NCBI RefSeq assembly: GCF_026652115.1
Contig: NZ_JAPPSQ010000001.1
Coordinates: 558,001 to 622,000 of the forward strand
From: Algoriphagus sp. PAP.12
GTDB lineage: Bacteria; Bacteroidota; Bacteroidia; Cytophagales; Cyclobacteriaceae
Direction: 5' to 3'
DNA: 64,000 nucleotides
The translations under genes and the position numbers were made by a program. A model generated the notes under the pieces. That model saw only the letters and a list, made by a program, of their open reading frames with translations, ran no database searches and had not been told where the DNA came from. Below, in pieces: positions 8,614-18,323 of the stretch (within the stretch, counting starts at the first letter, position 1; every line of letters starts with the position of its first letter).

Positions 8614-9467
8614 ATTATCGCGACAGAAATGTTTTTATCGTTGGCGATTAAATTTTCTGCAACACTTCCTATCAACAGGTCTGAATCATCAGATTTTCCT
8701 TTTTTGGAGATGATTATTAAGTCAACTTTTAGCTCTTTTGCTTTCTTGAAAATGGCAACTCCAATTGGTTCTTCTTCTGCTATGATGCTTAGCAATTTTC
8801 CCTGGATTTTGACTTTCTTTTTGAGCTTTTCAAATTTGGAATCAGCTTCTTTTTGAAGGCTCTTTTGTATTTTCTTTTCATTTCCAAAGAATGGAAAATA
8901 GCGAATCCCAATTTTCAGGACGTGAAGGGGAATAAATTCAGATTTTGTGTTTTTCGCTATCAACTCTGACACTTCGAGTACTCGCTGAGTATAGGAAGAA
9001 AAATCTATCGGAGTTAAAATTTTACTGATAAGCGGTTTTGCAGTTTCAGGTACCAGAATCAAATTGCAAGAAAGAAGCCTGACCATTTTGCTGCTGAAGA
9101 TCCCAGTGCCTTCAAGGCTTTTCTTTTTTCCCAGGAAGAATAGGTCAAATTGGCTGTTGTTGATCCATGTAACCAATTCACTGAAATCTGGCTTGGGTTG
9201 GATGTAAATGTGAATTGAAGGTTTGAGAGATCCGAAGACTTCAATGACGGTTGATTCGATTTCTTCGCGTATTAATTCCTCTAGCGTTTTGTTTTTCTTT
9301 TGGAGTAATTGTTCCAAATCTTCTGAAAGCTCCTCAATTTCGATCTGATGGATGATGTGGAGTTCCTCAAAATCAAACAATGAATCATATCCTTTGATGA
9401 AATGAAGCATCTTTTCATCCATTTCTGTCAAATCCGCTGCGAGGGCTATTTTATTCAAGTTTTTCAT
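8607..9467 (-). CDS. Tandem universal stress protein (two UspA domains)
   Basis: 286 residues composed of two UspA-like halves: the first begins NKIALAADLTEMDEKML, the second about residue 150 with ILTPIDFSSYTQRVLEVSELI. The second half ends LLIGSVAENLI, matching the nucleotide-binding tail region of Usp proteins, though the full GxxGx9G(S/T) motif is imperfect. Soluble, with no signal peptide. It lies directly downstream of the BCCT transporter gene on the same strand, 22 nt away, so it may be expressed together with osmolyte uptake under salt stress (inference). Confidence 0.85.
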   Translation of the reverse strand: MKNLNKIALAADLTEMDEKMLHFIKGYDSLFDFEELHIIHQIEIEELSEDLEQLLQKKNKTLEELIREEIESTVIEVFGSLKPSIHIYIQPKPDFSELVTWINNSQFDLFFLGKKKSLEGTGIFSSKMVRLLSCNLILVPETAKPLISKILTPIDFSSYTQRVLEVSELIAKNTKSEFIPLHVLKIGIRYFPFFGNEKKIQKSLQKEADSKFEKLKKKVKIQGKLLSIIAEEEPIGVAIFKKAKELKVDLIIISKKGKSDDSDLLIGSVAENLIANDKNISVAIIQ

Positions 9468-9489
9468 CTCGTTGCTTTTCTAAAGGTTA

Positions 9490-11085
9490 TTAATCGTTGG
9501 ATTTTTTGGACTTTTCCTCTCGTTTGATCAAGGATTTCTCCAGCTTTTTCTCATATCGCTTTTTATCAGGAACTTGTTCCAATTCTTTCATTTGAAGGTA
9601 TTCAGATCTGAGACCTTTATACAGGGAATAAACCATAAATATCAAAATAAATAGAAACGGAAGTCCAGTAGTGATGGCTGCAGTCTGTAAGGCTCCCAAA
9701 CCACCTCCTACTAATAAAACTGCTGCAACAGCCCCTTCAGCTGATGCCCAGAATATCCGTTGAGGGACTGGAGAGTCTAATTTTCCTCCAGAAGTAATAT
9801 TGTCAATCACCAAAGATCCTGAGTCCGATGAGGTAACAAAGAATGATGTCACCAAAAACAAACTGATGATTGATCCGACTATACTAAATGGGAACTGCTG
9901 GATAAAGACGAATAGTGCTGTGGTAGAATCCGATACTATTTCATTGGCTAATTCGTGGGTTCCTGATTGCAAATCCAAATAAATGGCTGAACCACCCATA
10001 GCTGTCATCCACAGAAAAGTCAATAAGGCAGGTATCAGCAATACTCCAAAAACAAACTCTCGAATCGTTCTTCCTTTGGATACCCGAGCGATAAACATTC
10101 CGACAAATGGGGACCAAGAAATCCACCAAGCCCAATAGAATACTGTCCAATCACCTTGCCAACCTGCATCTCGAAATGCTTCTGTCCAAGTTGAAACCTG
10201 AATAAAGTCTCCCATGTACGTTCCGACATTTTGGATAAAGCCTCTCATGATATACAAGGTTGGGCCGACGATTAGGATGAAAATCAGAAAGATCGCTGCA
10301 ATTCGAATATTCCATTCACTCAGGAATTTTACTCCTTTATCAATCCCAGACACTACAGAAACGGTGGCAATGGCAGTAATGGAAGCAATGAGGATCACCT
10401 GAGTCGTGGAGGTATTTGGAATATCAAAAAGGAAAGATAAACCACCGCTGAGCTGCTGGACTCCAAGTCCTAAGGAAGTGGCTAATCCAAATAAGGTCGC
10501 CAATACTGCAAAAACATCTATGACATCCCCAATCCATCCTTTGATTCTGTCTCCCAAAATGGGGTAAAAAACTGAGCGGATGGTTAAAGGCATTTTTTTA
10601 TTGTAGGCAAAAAAGGCAAGGGCAAGAGCCACCACGGCATAAATCCCCCATGCATGCAGCCCCCAATGGAGAAAAACCAAATTCATGGCGCCCTGTGCTG
10701 CTTCGGGACTGAAATTTTCATGGTTCGGAGAATTTGCATAGTGATTAACAGGTTCGGCTACACCCCAAAAAAGTAAACCGATTCCCATCCCGGCACTGAA
10801 AAGCATAGCAAACCAAGCAGAGGTAGAAAATTCCGGTTTGGCATCTTTTCCACCCAATCTGATCGATCCGTACTTACTAAAACCAACATAGATGCAGAAT
10901 AAAATAAACAAATTGACTACGAGGATGAATAGCCAACCGGTCTGGTCGGTGATGAAATCCTTCATGCTAACAAAGACCTGCTCCATCGGTTCACCCACTA
11001 ATAAGGTGATGGTGATAAAGACGACAATCAAAATTGTCGCTGGCCAAAAAACAGGAGGATGAATATCTAGGTATTTATTTTTCAT
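9490..11085 (-). CDS. BCCT family betaine/choline/carnitine-type transporter
   Basis: A 531-residue inner-membrane protein with about twelve hydrophobic segments. The BCCT signature is clear: the tryptophan-rich FYWAWWISWSPFVGMFIARV segment, followed by GRTIREFVFG. The N-terminal core FSAGMGIGLLFWGVAEP and the Na+-coupled transporter loops also fit. The charged C-terminal tail (KKLEKSLIKREEKSKK) resembles the osmosensing tail of BetP-like members. The likely role is Na+- or H+-driven uptake of glycine betaine or a related compatible solute. It lies 11 nt downstream of an outer-membrane barrel gene, which suggests matching outer-membrane entry. Confidence 0.93.
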   Translation of the reverse strand: MKNKYLDIHPPVFWPATILIVVFITITLLVGEPMEQVFVSMKDFITDQTGWLFILVVNLFILFCIYVGFSKYGSIRLGGKDAKPEFSTSAWFAMLFSAGMGIGLLFWGVAEPVNHYANSPNHENFSPEAAQGAMNLVFLHWGLHAWGIYAVVALALAFFAYNKKMPLTIRSVFYPILGDRIKGWIGDVIDVFAVLATLFGLATSLGLGVQQLSGGLSFLFDIPNTSTTQVILIASITAIATVSVVSGIDKGVKFLSEWNIRIAAIFLIFILIVGPTLYIMRGFIQNVGTYMGDFIQVSTWTEAFRDAGWQGDWTVFYWAWWISWSPFVGMFIARVSKGRTIREFVFGVLLIPALLTFLWMTAMGGSAIYLDLQSGTHELANEIVSDSTTALFVFIQQFPFSIVGSIISLFLVTSFFVTSSDSGSLVIDNITSGGKLDSPVPQRIFWASAEGAVAAVLLVGGGLGALQTAAITTGLPFLFILIFMVYSLYKGLRSEYLQMKELEQVPDKKRYEKKLEKSLIKREEKSKKSND

Positions 11086-11096
11086 AATCTTTTGTA

Positions 11097-12440
11097 TTAG
11101 AAGTAATAACCGAGGTTAATATTTAAGCGGGTGTTCCAATTGGGTTTTTGATCGATCGGATTAGTGGCACTGATGGGTTCCAAATAATTGATTCCTCTAC
11201 CTGACCCGATCGAGTTTCCACCAAAAGAATCAGTAAGCCACGGCTGATTGATTCCTCTGGCAATGTCGAAATAGCAATAGATCTTGCCGGCACTGATTAG
11301 TGCTCCTGGAACATGCATGTGAGTTGGTGCAAATTTTTGAGATTGACCATTGATCTGGATTTCTCCCATTTTTTGCATGTAGGTATAGTCGTTATAAAGC
11401 TGAATATTTCGAATAGGGCCCCATTGAACGGGAATGTCATAGGCAATTCCGATGGTATACATGGCTGCCTCTGACGCTACGTCGTAGGTACCAAATCCAT
11501 AAGCTCCCATTTGCACAAAATCCAAAATGCTCCCATTATCGTCTTGAACATCCGTGAAGTTGTAATAAAGTGCCTGGGTCTTAAGATTTAATCGGCCCCA
11601 ATTGTTTTCAAAGTGAATGGCAGTAGCAAATTGTCTTCCGGTGTGGGATGTTTGCTGATTGTAAACCTCATGGGTTTGAAGGGATAGGCCTATTTCTCCA
11701 AATTTGAGTTTTCTGGCTGCCCTTAAATTGACTTGACGCCTTTCGATATTGCTGTTTCCGGGAATAGGAACCACATCGTAGGAGTAACGTGCCGAACTGG
11801 CTACCCCATAACTCAACTCGTTGGTCCCTCGAGGTTCAGATAGTAAGAAATAAGCAATATTGAATCTCCAATGTTCTAAATCACTGGTGAAATTGAACCC
11901 AATCTGATGATCATCCTCCAAGCCAACATAATAGGGAGTCATAAACCACCAGCTATGGGAGGCATAAGTCAATAGCCCAAAAGGAACTTGGGTAATGCCA
12001 AATTGGAGATTTGTACTGGGATTGAATCGATATCCAATCCAGCCGTATTTGATAAAATGGGTATTAAAAGTAGGGTAAAAACGGTATTCGAATGATAGTT
12101 GAAGTCCGTCGCTATAGGAGTCTACATTAATTCTCCAGGTATCCCAAGTCCAGTCATTGCGACCTTCGGTTCCCAACGGGAAGGTTTTACCCTCATACTT
12201 GGCGTAAATGGTATTCAGTCGAAGAGCTCCTCCGATTTTTAGCCAAGAGGTATCTTTTTTTGTTTCTTGAGCAGCAAAGTTGACATATTCCAAACTTGCC
12301 TTTGAGTGTCCAAAATCTTTTTCGAATATGGTTTGTAAGTTTGCTCCTCTTTTGACAGAGTCCTCAGGAATATCCCTCGCTAAAATGGAAGTAGAAACGA
12401 GGATGAGGTGAAAAAGTAAGTAGAAACTATAACGGGTCAT
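11097..12440 (-). CDS. Outer-membrane beta-barrel (porin-like) protein paired with the BCCT transporter
   Basis: 447 residues with a signal peptide (about residues 1-21, ending ILARD) and a long run of alternating aromatic strands, for example LQLSFEYRFYPTF and TNLQFGITQVPFGLL, ending LNINLGYYF with the C-terminal aromatic residue typical of barrel proteins. It resembles the phosphate-selective or OprP-like porins in layout, but I cannot assign a substrate. It is immediately upstream of the BCCT transporter on the same strand (11-nt gap), so it is likely the outer-membrane pore for the same solute. Confidence 0.75.
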   Translation of the reverse strand: MTRYSFYLLFHLILVSTSILARDIPEDSVKRGANLQTIFEKDFGHSKASLEYVNFAAQETKKDTSWLKIGGALRLNTIYAKYEGKTFPLGTEGRNDWTWDTWRINVDSYSDGLQLSFEYRFYPTFNTHFIKYGWIGYRFNPSTNLQFGITQVPFGLLTYASHSWWFMTPYYVGLEDDHQIGFNFTSDLEHWRFNIAYFLLSEPRGTNELSYGVASSARYSYDVVPIPGNSNIERRQVNLRAARKLKFGEIGLSLQTHEVYNQQTSHTGRQFATAIHFENNWGRLNLKTQALYYNFTDVQDDNGSILDFVQMGAYGFGTYDVASEAAMYTIGIAYDIPVQWGPIRNIQLYNDYTYMQKMGEIQINGQSQKFAPTHMHVPGALISAGKIYCYFDIARGINQPWLTDSFGGNSIGSGRGINYLEPISATNPIDQKPNWNTRLNINLGYYF

Positions 12441-12816
12441 TGGCTGGGAATTTTCCTACTTCGATTTTGAAGTAAAGCTAAACCTGTCCATTCAAGGTAA
12501 AGCATCTAATGAATAAATGAAATTCATCTAAGATATTTTTAGGAGAAATCTCACTCTTCAGATGTGGATTGGATTCTCTTTTTAATTGTAATTCTTGGTC
12601 TAATAGAAAAATTAAAACTCCAATAATGGCCCGATTGTTTGTCATAATTGGAGTTTCGAGATCCTGAATTGAATATTGAAAAAGTCTCAAAAGGATCAAT
12701 TTTATAGTAATTTTGGCCCTGAAAAGAATTTTGAACTTGAAAGTGAATTTTCTAAATACAAAGGGTCAAATTCAAATTTTTATACTGGATAAGATTTAAT
12801 TGTAAACAATAAAAAA
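12441..12816. other. 376-bp divergent intergenic region
   Basis: This AT-rich region must hold the promoters for the porin/BCCT operon on the left and the TRIC gene on the right. A 73-codon minus-strand frame exists in it (12478-12699), but it has no recognisable features and I treat it as chance. No clear TAnnTTTG element or inverted repeat stood out. Confidence 0.4.
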
Positions 12817-13419
12817 ATGACACTCCAATATGCTCTCGAGTTAATCGGTACCTTTGTTTTTGCTATATCGGGAGCATTGGCAGTCCGTGAAAGAGAGCAT
12901 GATTTATTCGGTGCTGGATTCACGGGTTTTATTACTGCGATTGGTGGAGGAACCTTGAGAGACATATTGTTAGATGCTTATCCATTAGTTTGGATTGCAG
13001 ATATCAATGTGCTTTATGCTATTTTGGTTGGGATCTTAGCCGCTTTTATTTTTCCCAATTTCCTAAGTAAGCTGAGAAAGACTCTGTTTTTATTTGATAC
13101 GTTGGGAATTGCATTTTTTACGGTTTTGGGTGTGGAAAAAGCGTTAAGTCTGGGAGTCAGACCTGAAATTGCTGCAATTATGGGAATGTTTTCCGCTGTG
13201 ATGGGAGGTGTGATCCGAGATACATTGACGAATGAAATCCCGATTCTATTCAGGAAAGAGATTTATGCCTCTGCCTGCCTAGCTGGAGCTATTTTGTATT
13301 TGATTCTAAATTATTTCGGATTGGAAAGAGATTGGAATCTGTTGATTTCTGTGGCAGCGATTATTGCTATTCGATTGGTAGCCATGAAATATAAGTTGAG
13401 CTTGCCGAGATTGGATTGA
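12817..13419 (+). CDS. TRIC-type trimeric intracellular cation channel family protein (UPF0126/YicG)
   Basis: A 200-residue integral membrane protein with about seven hydrophobic helices arranged as two similar halves, as in bacterial TRIC homologues. Each half carries the glycine-rich GGGTLRD or GGVIRD motif (FITAIGGGTLRDILLD, then FSAVMGGVIRDTLTNEIP). Prokaryotic TRIC proteins conduct monovalent cations; transport of glycine has also been discussed for some relatives. The gene is alone on its strand and converges on the DUF4221-like array. Confidence 0.92.
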   Translation: MTLQYALELIGTFVFAISGALAVREREHDLFGAGFTGFITAIGGGTLRDILLDAYPLVWIADINVLYAILVGILAAFIFPNFLSKLRKTLFLFDTLGIAFFTVLGVEKALSLGVRPEIAAIMGMFSAVMGGVIRDTLTNEIPILFRKEIYASACLAGAILYLILNYFGLERDWNLLISVAAIIAIRLVAMKYKLSLPRLD

Positions 13420-13475
13420 GAAGGATGAAATTTGAAGTTTGAAATCTGAATTCTGAATTCTCAAAAGCTAATATC

Positions 13476-14653
13476 TTATTCATAAGAGATGCTCGGTTTG
13501 AGTCGGACAAAGGCAATCTGATCCCTATAATTCAAAAATGTATACAACATGCCTTTGTGCACAAAGGTCTTATTTGCAAAATATTCCCCTGGTATAAAAA
13601 CCGATAAATCCAGCTTTTCTTCATGTATCACGTCTAAATCTGCATCAAAAACAGACAGGACAAACCTAAAATATCTCTCCTCTTTCTCTGGTTCCAGCTG
13701 CACCTCCCTGCTATAGCGATAGAAGAGCCGCTTTTCAGGATCCCTGATGATCGGTCCAAAGACTACTTCCTGAAATTTCCTTTTTTTGGCGGAATTCAGG
13801 TCCTGCATGGACCCGACCTTTTTCCGAAAATTTCCTCGCTTGACATTAGAGATCAAATTGCTTTTGTAAGCTCGGTGAAACAAAGAATCTTTCTTTGCAT
13901 CATAGTACCACAATTCATTTTTGTAGGAGTTGGTTGCAATTATGTTGGGGCCATCCAAAGTCAGGAATTTGTATTCCGGGACCAACATGTTTTTACCTTC
14001 CCGATATTCCCATCGGATTAAATACTTCTCTGATTGATCTTTGAAATTCACAGGAATCAATTTCAGGGATTTGGAAACTAAATCTACTGTTGCTAAACCG
14101 AGTATACGTCCATTTGAAGGAAAATAACCGTAATAACTAGCGAAAAAAGAGCCATCTTCTGAGATTTCGCCCATGCCACTTATTTCTTGGCTTTCACCCA
14201 GATCATCCCCTAAAAGTTTGTGGTTTTGAAGGCTATAGGAATCCAACAATTTGGTGTTGGCCCCCATTCTGAGTATTTCAAAATAATCCCTGATGATCAG
14301 ATCTCCACTTTTGGTTTTCTTGATTCCAGTTGGGAAATACTTCTTGATTCCATTTGGGCCTGTCACTTCAAACTGAATGTGTTTTTTAAGCTTTTGGGCT
14401 TCTATATCATATACATCCACTCGTCCAGTCCCGGGATTTAAATTATAAAGTAAGCCCTCGGAGGATACATAATCCGAAGAAACCAAATCCATATCGAGGT
14501 AAGGTAGGGAATCTCCCGAATCAATAAATACCGTGTCTAGCGTGTATTCAAAAGTATGGTTGTCAAATGCTTTGGGAATTTCTTTGACCTTTTCCTTTTT
14601 GGGTGAGCAAGAAAAATTTCTGACATAAATAGGAAAAGGAGAAATCGCTTCAT
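13476..14653 (-). pseudogene. DUF4221-like lipoprotein array, copy 16 (last), frameshifted in the signal peptide
   Basis: The body from residue about 55 on reads cleanly (open from an internal ATG at 14492), but the natural start is the ATG at 14653. That ATG overlaps the TGA of the upstream remnant and begins a signal peptide MKRFLLFLFMSEI. The frame breaks at a T5 run (A5 on the plus strand, 14612-14616). One extra T would give IFSCSPKKEK with the lipobox cysteine at residue 16, exactly as in the other copies, and a 392-residue protein. C-terminal type is IAFVRLKPSISYE, shared with the other distal copies. It may be a true pseudogene, a slipped-strand OFF state or a sequencing error; without the repair no signal peptide is made. 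Confidence 0.75.
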
Positions 14654-14874
14654 TTTATTAAAGTTGGTTTTAATCTAATGAATGCCAGTTCGTCCTCCAA
14701 ATTGATATAGATATAAAGCACTGTATCTTTTATGAATTTGAAATATGGTTTAGGTTTCTATTGAAATCTAATTTTTCTTCCAGGATTTGGGTGGAGGAGT
14801 TATTTGTACTTTTTCCGCCTTGAGAGCATGAATAAACTAAGATGAAGAAAAAAAAATAAATAGATTTTACTCAT
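14650..14874 (-). pseudogene. Deleted remnant of a DUF4221-like lipoprotein gene
   Basis: A 225-bp fragment keeps both ends of an array member and lacks the middle (about 310 codons). The start ATG overlaps the stop of copy 15 in ATGAGTAA. The signal peptide reads MSKIYLFFFFILVYSC (cysteine 16) only if the T9 run at 14848-14856 is read as T8. After ILEEKLDFN the sequence jumps, in another frame, to a typical family C-terminus (VLYIYINLEDELAFIRLKPT). Its TGA overlaps the ATG of copy 16. It is evidence for past deletion by recombination inside the array. Confidence 0.75.
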
Positions 14875-16042
14875 AAGAAATGGTTGGTTTCAGTCTGACA
14901 AAAGCCAGCTCATCTTGTACATTTAAAAAGGTCCAGTAATACCCATCTTTAATAAATGATTTTGAAATGCTAGGGAAAAACCCTGGCTTTGGTATGATTG
15001 ACTCATTTAGGGCTTTCAGGTTTTGATCAAATACAGTTAAGTAAGAATTTAAACTGGGTTCTCCATTTAAGTCATATCCTTCAAATTGGGTGGTAATCCT
15101 TAAAAAAATCTGATTTTCAGAGTCATATTTGAGAGGTCTAAAATTTACCTCCAAGTTCTTTTTTTTTGCAGCTTCTAGAAACTCATCCATAGATTCTACC
15201 ATTTTTGGAAAATTCCCCTCCTTTTGATTTTTGGTTAGCTGACTTTCAAAGCTTATTTCTTCTGAACTGTTTGAATCAAAATGATAAACCCAAATTTTAT
15301 TGACGGAACCTGTTGAGAGAATTATCGAATCACCTTTGAATGTGGCTCCTATCATTTCGGGATATTCCCCTTTATTGATCTTTTTTCCAGGCTCACGATA
15401 AAAAATGTCAAAGTCATTTGCCCACTTTAGAAAATCCAATTCCTTGAATTCGATTTCTTTGCTTTTGAAGTCAAATCGAATTAATCCTTTTCTTTTTCGA
15501 TCAGGTAATGTATCCGTATAATATGAATAATAATATTTTCCATCCTCTGTAGTAAGGCCTTGAAGGTTAACTAGATTTTCTGGATTAAATCTGATATCAC
15601 TTAAGCTATCATTTAGAAAGCTATAATTTGATTTTACTTTTCCATTGATATCAGCATTATAAATATGACTTGTGGTTTGAAAAAACAATTCGTTAATATC
15701 CTCTGCCAAACTCATTCGATATAAAAAGTGATTTGGAACTGCCTGGGGACCTTCTTTTTCGATTTTATATTTTTGTACAAGTACTGCTTTATCAAGATCT
15801 ATTACCTCAATCTCATAGTTAATTGGGTTGAAATTGTACAGATACCTCAAATCTGAAGACAAATCAGACAAACTCAGTTGTCGACCTAAATAAATAAAGT
15901 CCTCCCCTGAATCAATGAATATTGTATCAATTGTCAATGAAACATCTATACCATCCATTGGGATAAGAATGCTGCTTTTAGTACTTTCTTTACACCCAAT
16001 GAAGATTATTGCAATGAATAAAAAGTAAGAAGTACATTTCAT
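14867..16042 (-). CDS. DUF4221-like lipoprotein array, copy 15
   Basis: 391 residues, intact. The lipobox is IFIGC (Cys17) followed by KESTKSS. It shares the family front motif as LTIDTIFIDSGEDFIYL and the central IEKEGPQAVPNHF in place of the usual EGPNGVG. The end, WTFLNVQDELAFVRLKPTISYE-like, groups it with copies 13, 14 and 16. Its ATG overlaps the TGA of copy 14 as ATGA, so it is probably translated by re-initiation. Function unknown; lipid-anchored envelope protein by its signal. Confidence 0.8.
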   Translation of the reverse strand: MKCTSYFLFIAIIFIGCKESTKSSILIPMDGIDVSLTIDTIFIDSGEDFIYLGRQLSLSDLSSDLRYLYNFNPINYEIEVIDLDKAVLVQKYKIEKEGPQAVPNHFLYRMSLAEDINELFFQTTSHIYNADINGKVKSNYSFLNDSLSDIRFNPENLVNLQGLTTEDGKYYYSYYTDTLPDRKRKGLIRFDFKSKEIEFKELDFLKWANDFDIFYREPGKKINKGEYPEMIGATFKGDSIILSTGSVNKIWVYHFDSNSSEEISFESQLTKNQKEGNFPKMVESMDEFLEAAKKKNLEVNFRPLKYDSENQIFLRITTQFEGYDLNGEPSLNSYLTVFDQNLKALNESIIPKPGFFPSISKSFIKDGYYWTFLNVQDELAFVRLKPTISYE

Positions 16043-17192
16043 TTTAAAGTCGGTTTCAACCTTACAAAAGCAACCTCATCATCCATGTTGAGAAAAGTCC
16101 AGATCAAGCCCTCTTTAATGAATACTTTGTATGGTAAAACAAAATCATCCTGTAATAGTACCTCGCCAATCTGTTCAAATTGAGGATTGAATGCAGTAAG
16201 TACAATGTCAAAAATTGTTGTGTCTCCTTTCATTCGGTCAAACTCACTCGTAAATCTCCAGTATACTTCATTTTTACGGTCAAAATACAATGGGCCATAG
16301 CGTACTTCCTTTTCTGAATCTTTTATTAGTGCTCGATATTCCTCTTCACTCTCCACTCGGCCAGGAAAGCTTTTGGTAATTTCATAAGACGTATACTGAC
16401 TATTGTAGCTTTTGAAACTTAATGAATCTGTCTCTAAATCATAAAAATATAGTTGGTTGATTCCTCCGTTTGAAAAGATTAAGCTGTCATTTTTAGCGAG
16501 TAGATGAAAGGAAGAAAACATCGCACCGGATGGATAACCATTAAAATACAAGTTGATTCTGTATTTTTCCAGTTCCTTTAAAATATCAAGTGGTTTATAA
16601 TAGAATGATTCATTTTCTAAATCAAACACAGTGAATCCCAAGGGAGCATTTTCCAATTTTTCATCTGAATAGAAGGTGACAATGGATTTTTCATCTTCAG
16701 ACAGCGTTTGGTTCAGATCTATTCTAGTCCCATCCGGGAGTTTGTCACCGGTAAATTCATGATTACTAAAAGTCAAAGTGGAATGCTTGTTTCCTTCCGT
16801 ATCAAATCGAAAAAAATCATAACTATTTGATAAAAAATAGCTTCCGTCAGACAATAAATAAACATTAGAAATATAAGGGTGTCTGATGCCATTGGGACCT
16901 TCCAAAGACATGGGGATCACCTGATCGAGCTTTAGTTTTTCTAGATCTATTATTTCCAGACCGGGGTTTTCTGAGCCTGTTTTAAAATTGAATAAATACT
17001 TTTCATCCTTTGATAGATCTGAGGACATCATTTGCCATTGCACATGGATAAAATCATCCCCGGCATCCACCATAACTGTGTCCAGTTCGTAGCTGATTTC
17101 TATGGAGCGGGTATTTTTTTGTTCTGAATTATTGCTACTACATCCAACTACAGCCAGCGCAAAATTGAAAGCAAAAAGTGAGTTCTATTCAT
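16039..17192 (-). pseudogene. DUF4221-like lipoprotein array, copy 14, frameshifted in the signal peptide
   Basis: The long open frame starts at an internal ATG (17073), inside the conserved VMVDAGDDF motif, so it lacks a signal peptide. The expected start is the ATG at 17192, overlapping the TAG of copy 13 in ATGAATAG. From there the frame stops within 14 codons. Adding one T to the T5 run (A5 on the plus strand, 17173-17177) restores MNRTHFFAFNFALAVVGCSS, a good lipobox, and a 384-residue protein. The rest of the gene is intact, with C-terminus FVRLKPTLK. This is the second of three reading frames in the array broken at a signal-peptide T-run. Confidence 0.75.
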
Positions 17193-18321
17193 AGCTTGGT
17201 TTGATTCTAGTAAAGCCCATTTCATCATCAAGATTGATGTAACTATAAAGGGTACCTTCTTTGAAAAAAGAAAGCATCGAGGTGATATTAAAATCAATTT
17301 TCTCCTCATGAAGCTGATTCAGTTCTTTGTCAAAAATGGTCAATATGTTTTTGGTTACTACTGAGTCAGCGATCATTCTGTCCATATCAGAACTGACTCT
17401 CCAAAACTTTTCATTCATGTCGTCATATATTAACTCATTGAAATTGACCTCTTTATTTTTTTCTTTCATCGCTTTGCTCATTTCCTCATCACTATTGGTT
17501 TCTTTGGTATAGAGGCCTTTTTTGGCATTATCTGTTATTGATGATTGAAACTCTTTTTTGAATAAGGAATCCAATTTCGGGTCATAGATAAATGCCTCAT
17601 TTCGAGTGGAGTTCGTCAGATAGAGTTTGCCATTTACCTCATTTAGCCAAATCCTTTCAATGGTACTCATCATGGGTCTACCGTCTTGATACTGGTTGAT
17701 ATTGAAGTCAACCAGGTTTTCGAGTTCTGGAATCGGAATTTTTTTCAAAGACATCTCATTCAAGTCAACTACAGCTAGTCCTCCAATTTTTCCTTGAAAC
17801 ATCTGAACTGAATAAGTTCCGAAAAAGTAATTGCCATCTTTGGAAGGAATAGCCCCAAAATCTATCCCTTCGTTTTCATCCAACTTGTCACCTGATAATT
17901 TATCAGCCTGAAAACTAAATCTTTTAAATTGATCCAAGCCTGGATTTGACTTGACCAAGGATTCATATCCTATAAAGAAAAAGTCACCTAGATCAGTGAC
18001 AACTAAATCTGAAACATAATTTCCAATTCCTTCTGGGCCTTCTTTTTCCAAAGGGATGGATTCTTGAAAGGCCAAGGCGTCCAAATCTATGATTTCAAGT
18101 TCAGGAGATTTGGGATTCAGGTTGTAAAGAACCTTTTTGTCCAAAGAAGGAGTTGCCGTATTCATATATCCTGTGACATAAACAAGATGATCTCCCGGAT
18201 CGACTTGAACGGTATCTATGGTATAGGAAAGGGCAAATTCTGAGTTTCCCGAAGCTTTTTCATCTTTCTCTCCACAGGAGAAAAAGACAAGGAGCGAAAA
18301 TAGTGGTGCTAGTTTTTTCAT
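17185..18321 (-). CDS. DUF4221-like lipoprotein array, copy 13
   Basis: 378 residues, intact. Lipobox FFSC at Cys16, followed by the acidic stretch GEKDEKASG. Front motif LSYTIDTVQVDPGDHLVYV, centre LEKEGPEGIGNYVSDL. The C-terminus LYSYINLDDEMGFTRIKPSYE-like is intermediate between the proximal copies (WSYVNVEDELGFAVF) and the distal ones (FVRLKP). The body contains GGLAVVDLNEMSLKKIPIP, a repeat-like strand also found in copies 4 and 6. Only 2 nt separate it from copy 12, and it overlaps copy 14 by 8 nt. Confidence 0.8.
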   Translation of the reverse strand: MKKLAPLFSLLVFFSCGEKDEKASGNSEFALSYTIDTVQVDPGDHLVYVTGYMNTATPSLDKKVLYNLNPKSPELEIIDLDALAFQESIPLEKEGPEGIGNYVSDLVVTDLGDFFFIGYESLVKSNPGLDQFKRFSFQADKLSGDKLDENEGIDFGAIPSKDGNYFFGTYSVQMFQGKIGGLAVVDLNEMSLKKIPIPELENLVDFNINQYQDGRPMMSTIERIWLNEVNGKLYLTNSTRNEAFIYDPKLDSLFKKEFQSSITDNAKKGLYTKETNSDEEMSKAMKEKNKEVNFNELIYDDMNEKFWRVSSDMDRMIADSVVTKNILTIFDKELNQLHEEKIDFNITSMLSFFKEGTLYSYINLDDEMGFTRIKPSYE

Positions 18322-18323
18322 TT

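Noticed and set aside
12478..12699. 73-codon minus-strand frame in the porin/TRIC intergenic region
   Set aside because: No signal peptide, motif or coupling to a neighbour; composition fits chance translation of AT-rich DNA.
16039..17192. Programmed ribosomal frameshifting as an explanation for copies 14 and 16
   Set aside because: The T5 runs are short and no downstream stimulatory structure or Shine-Dalgarno-like element was evident; tract-length change or decay is simpler.
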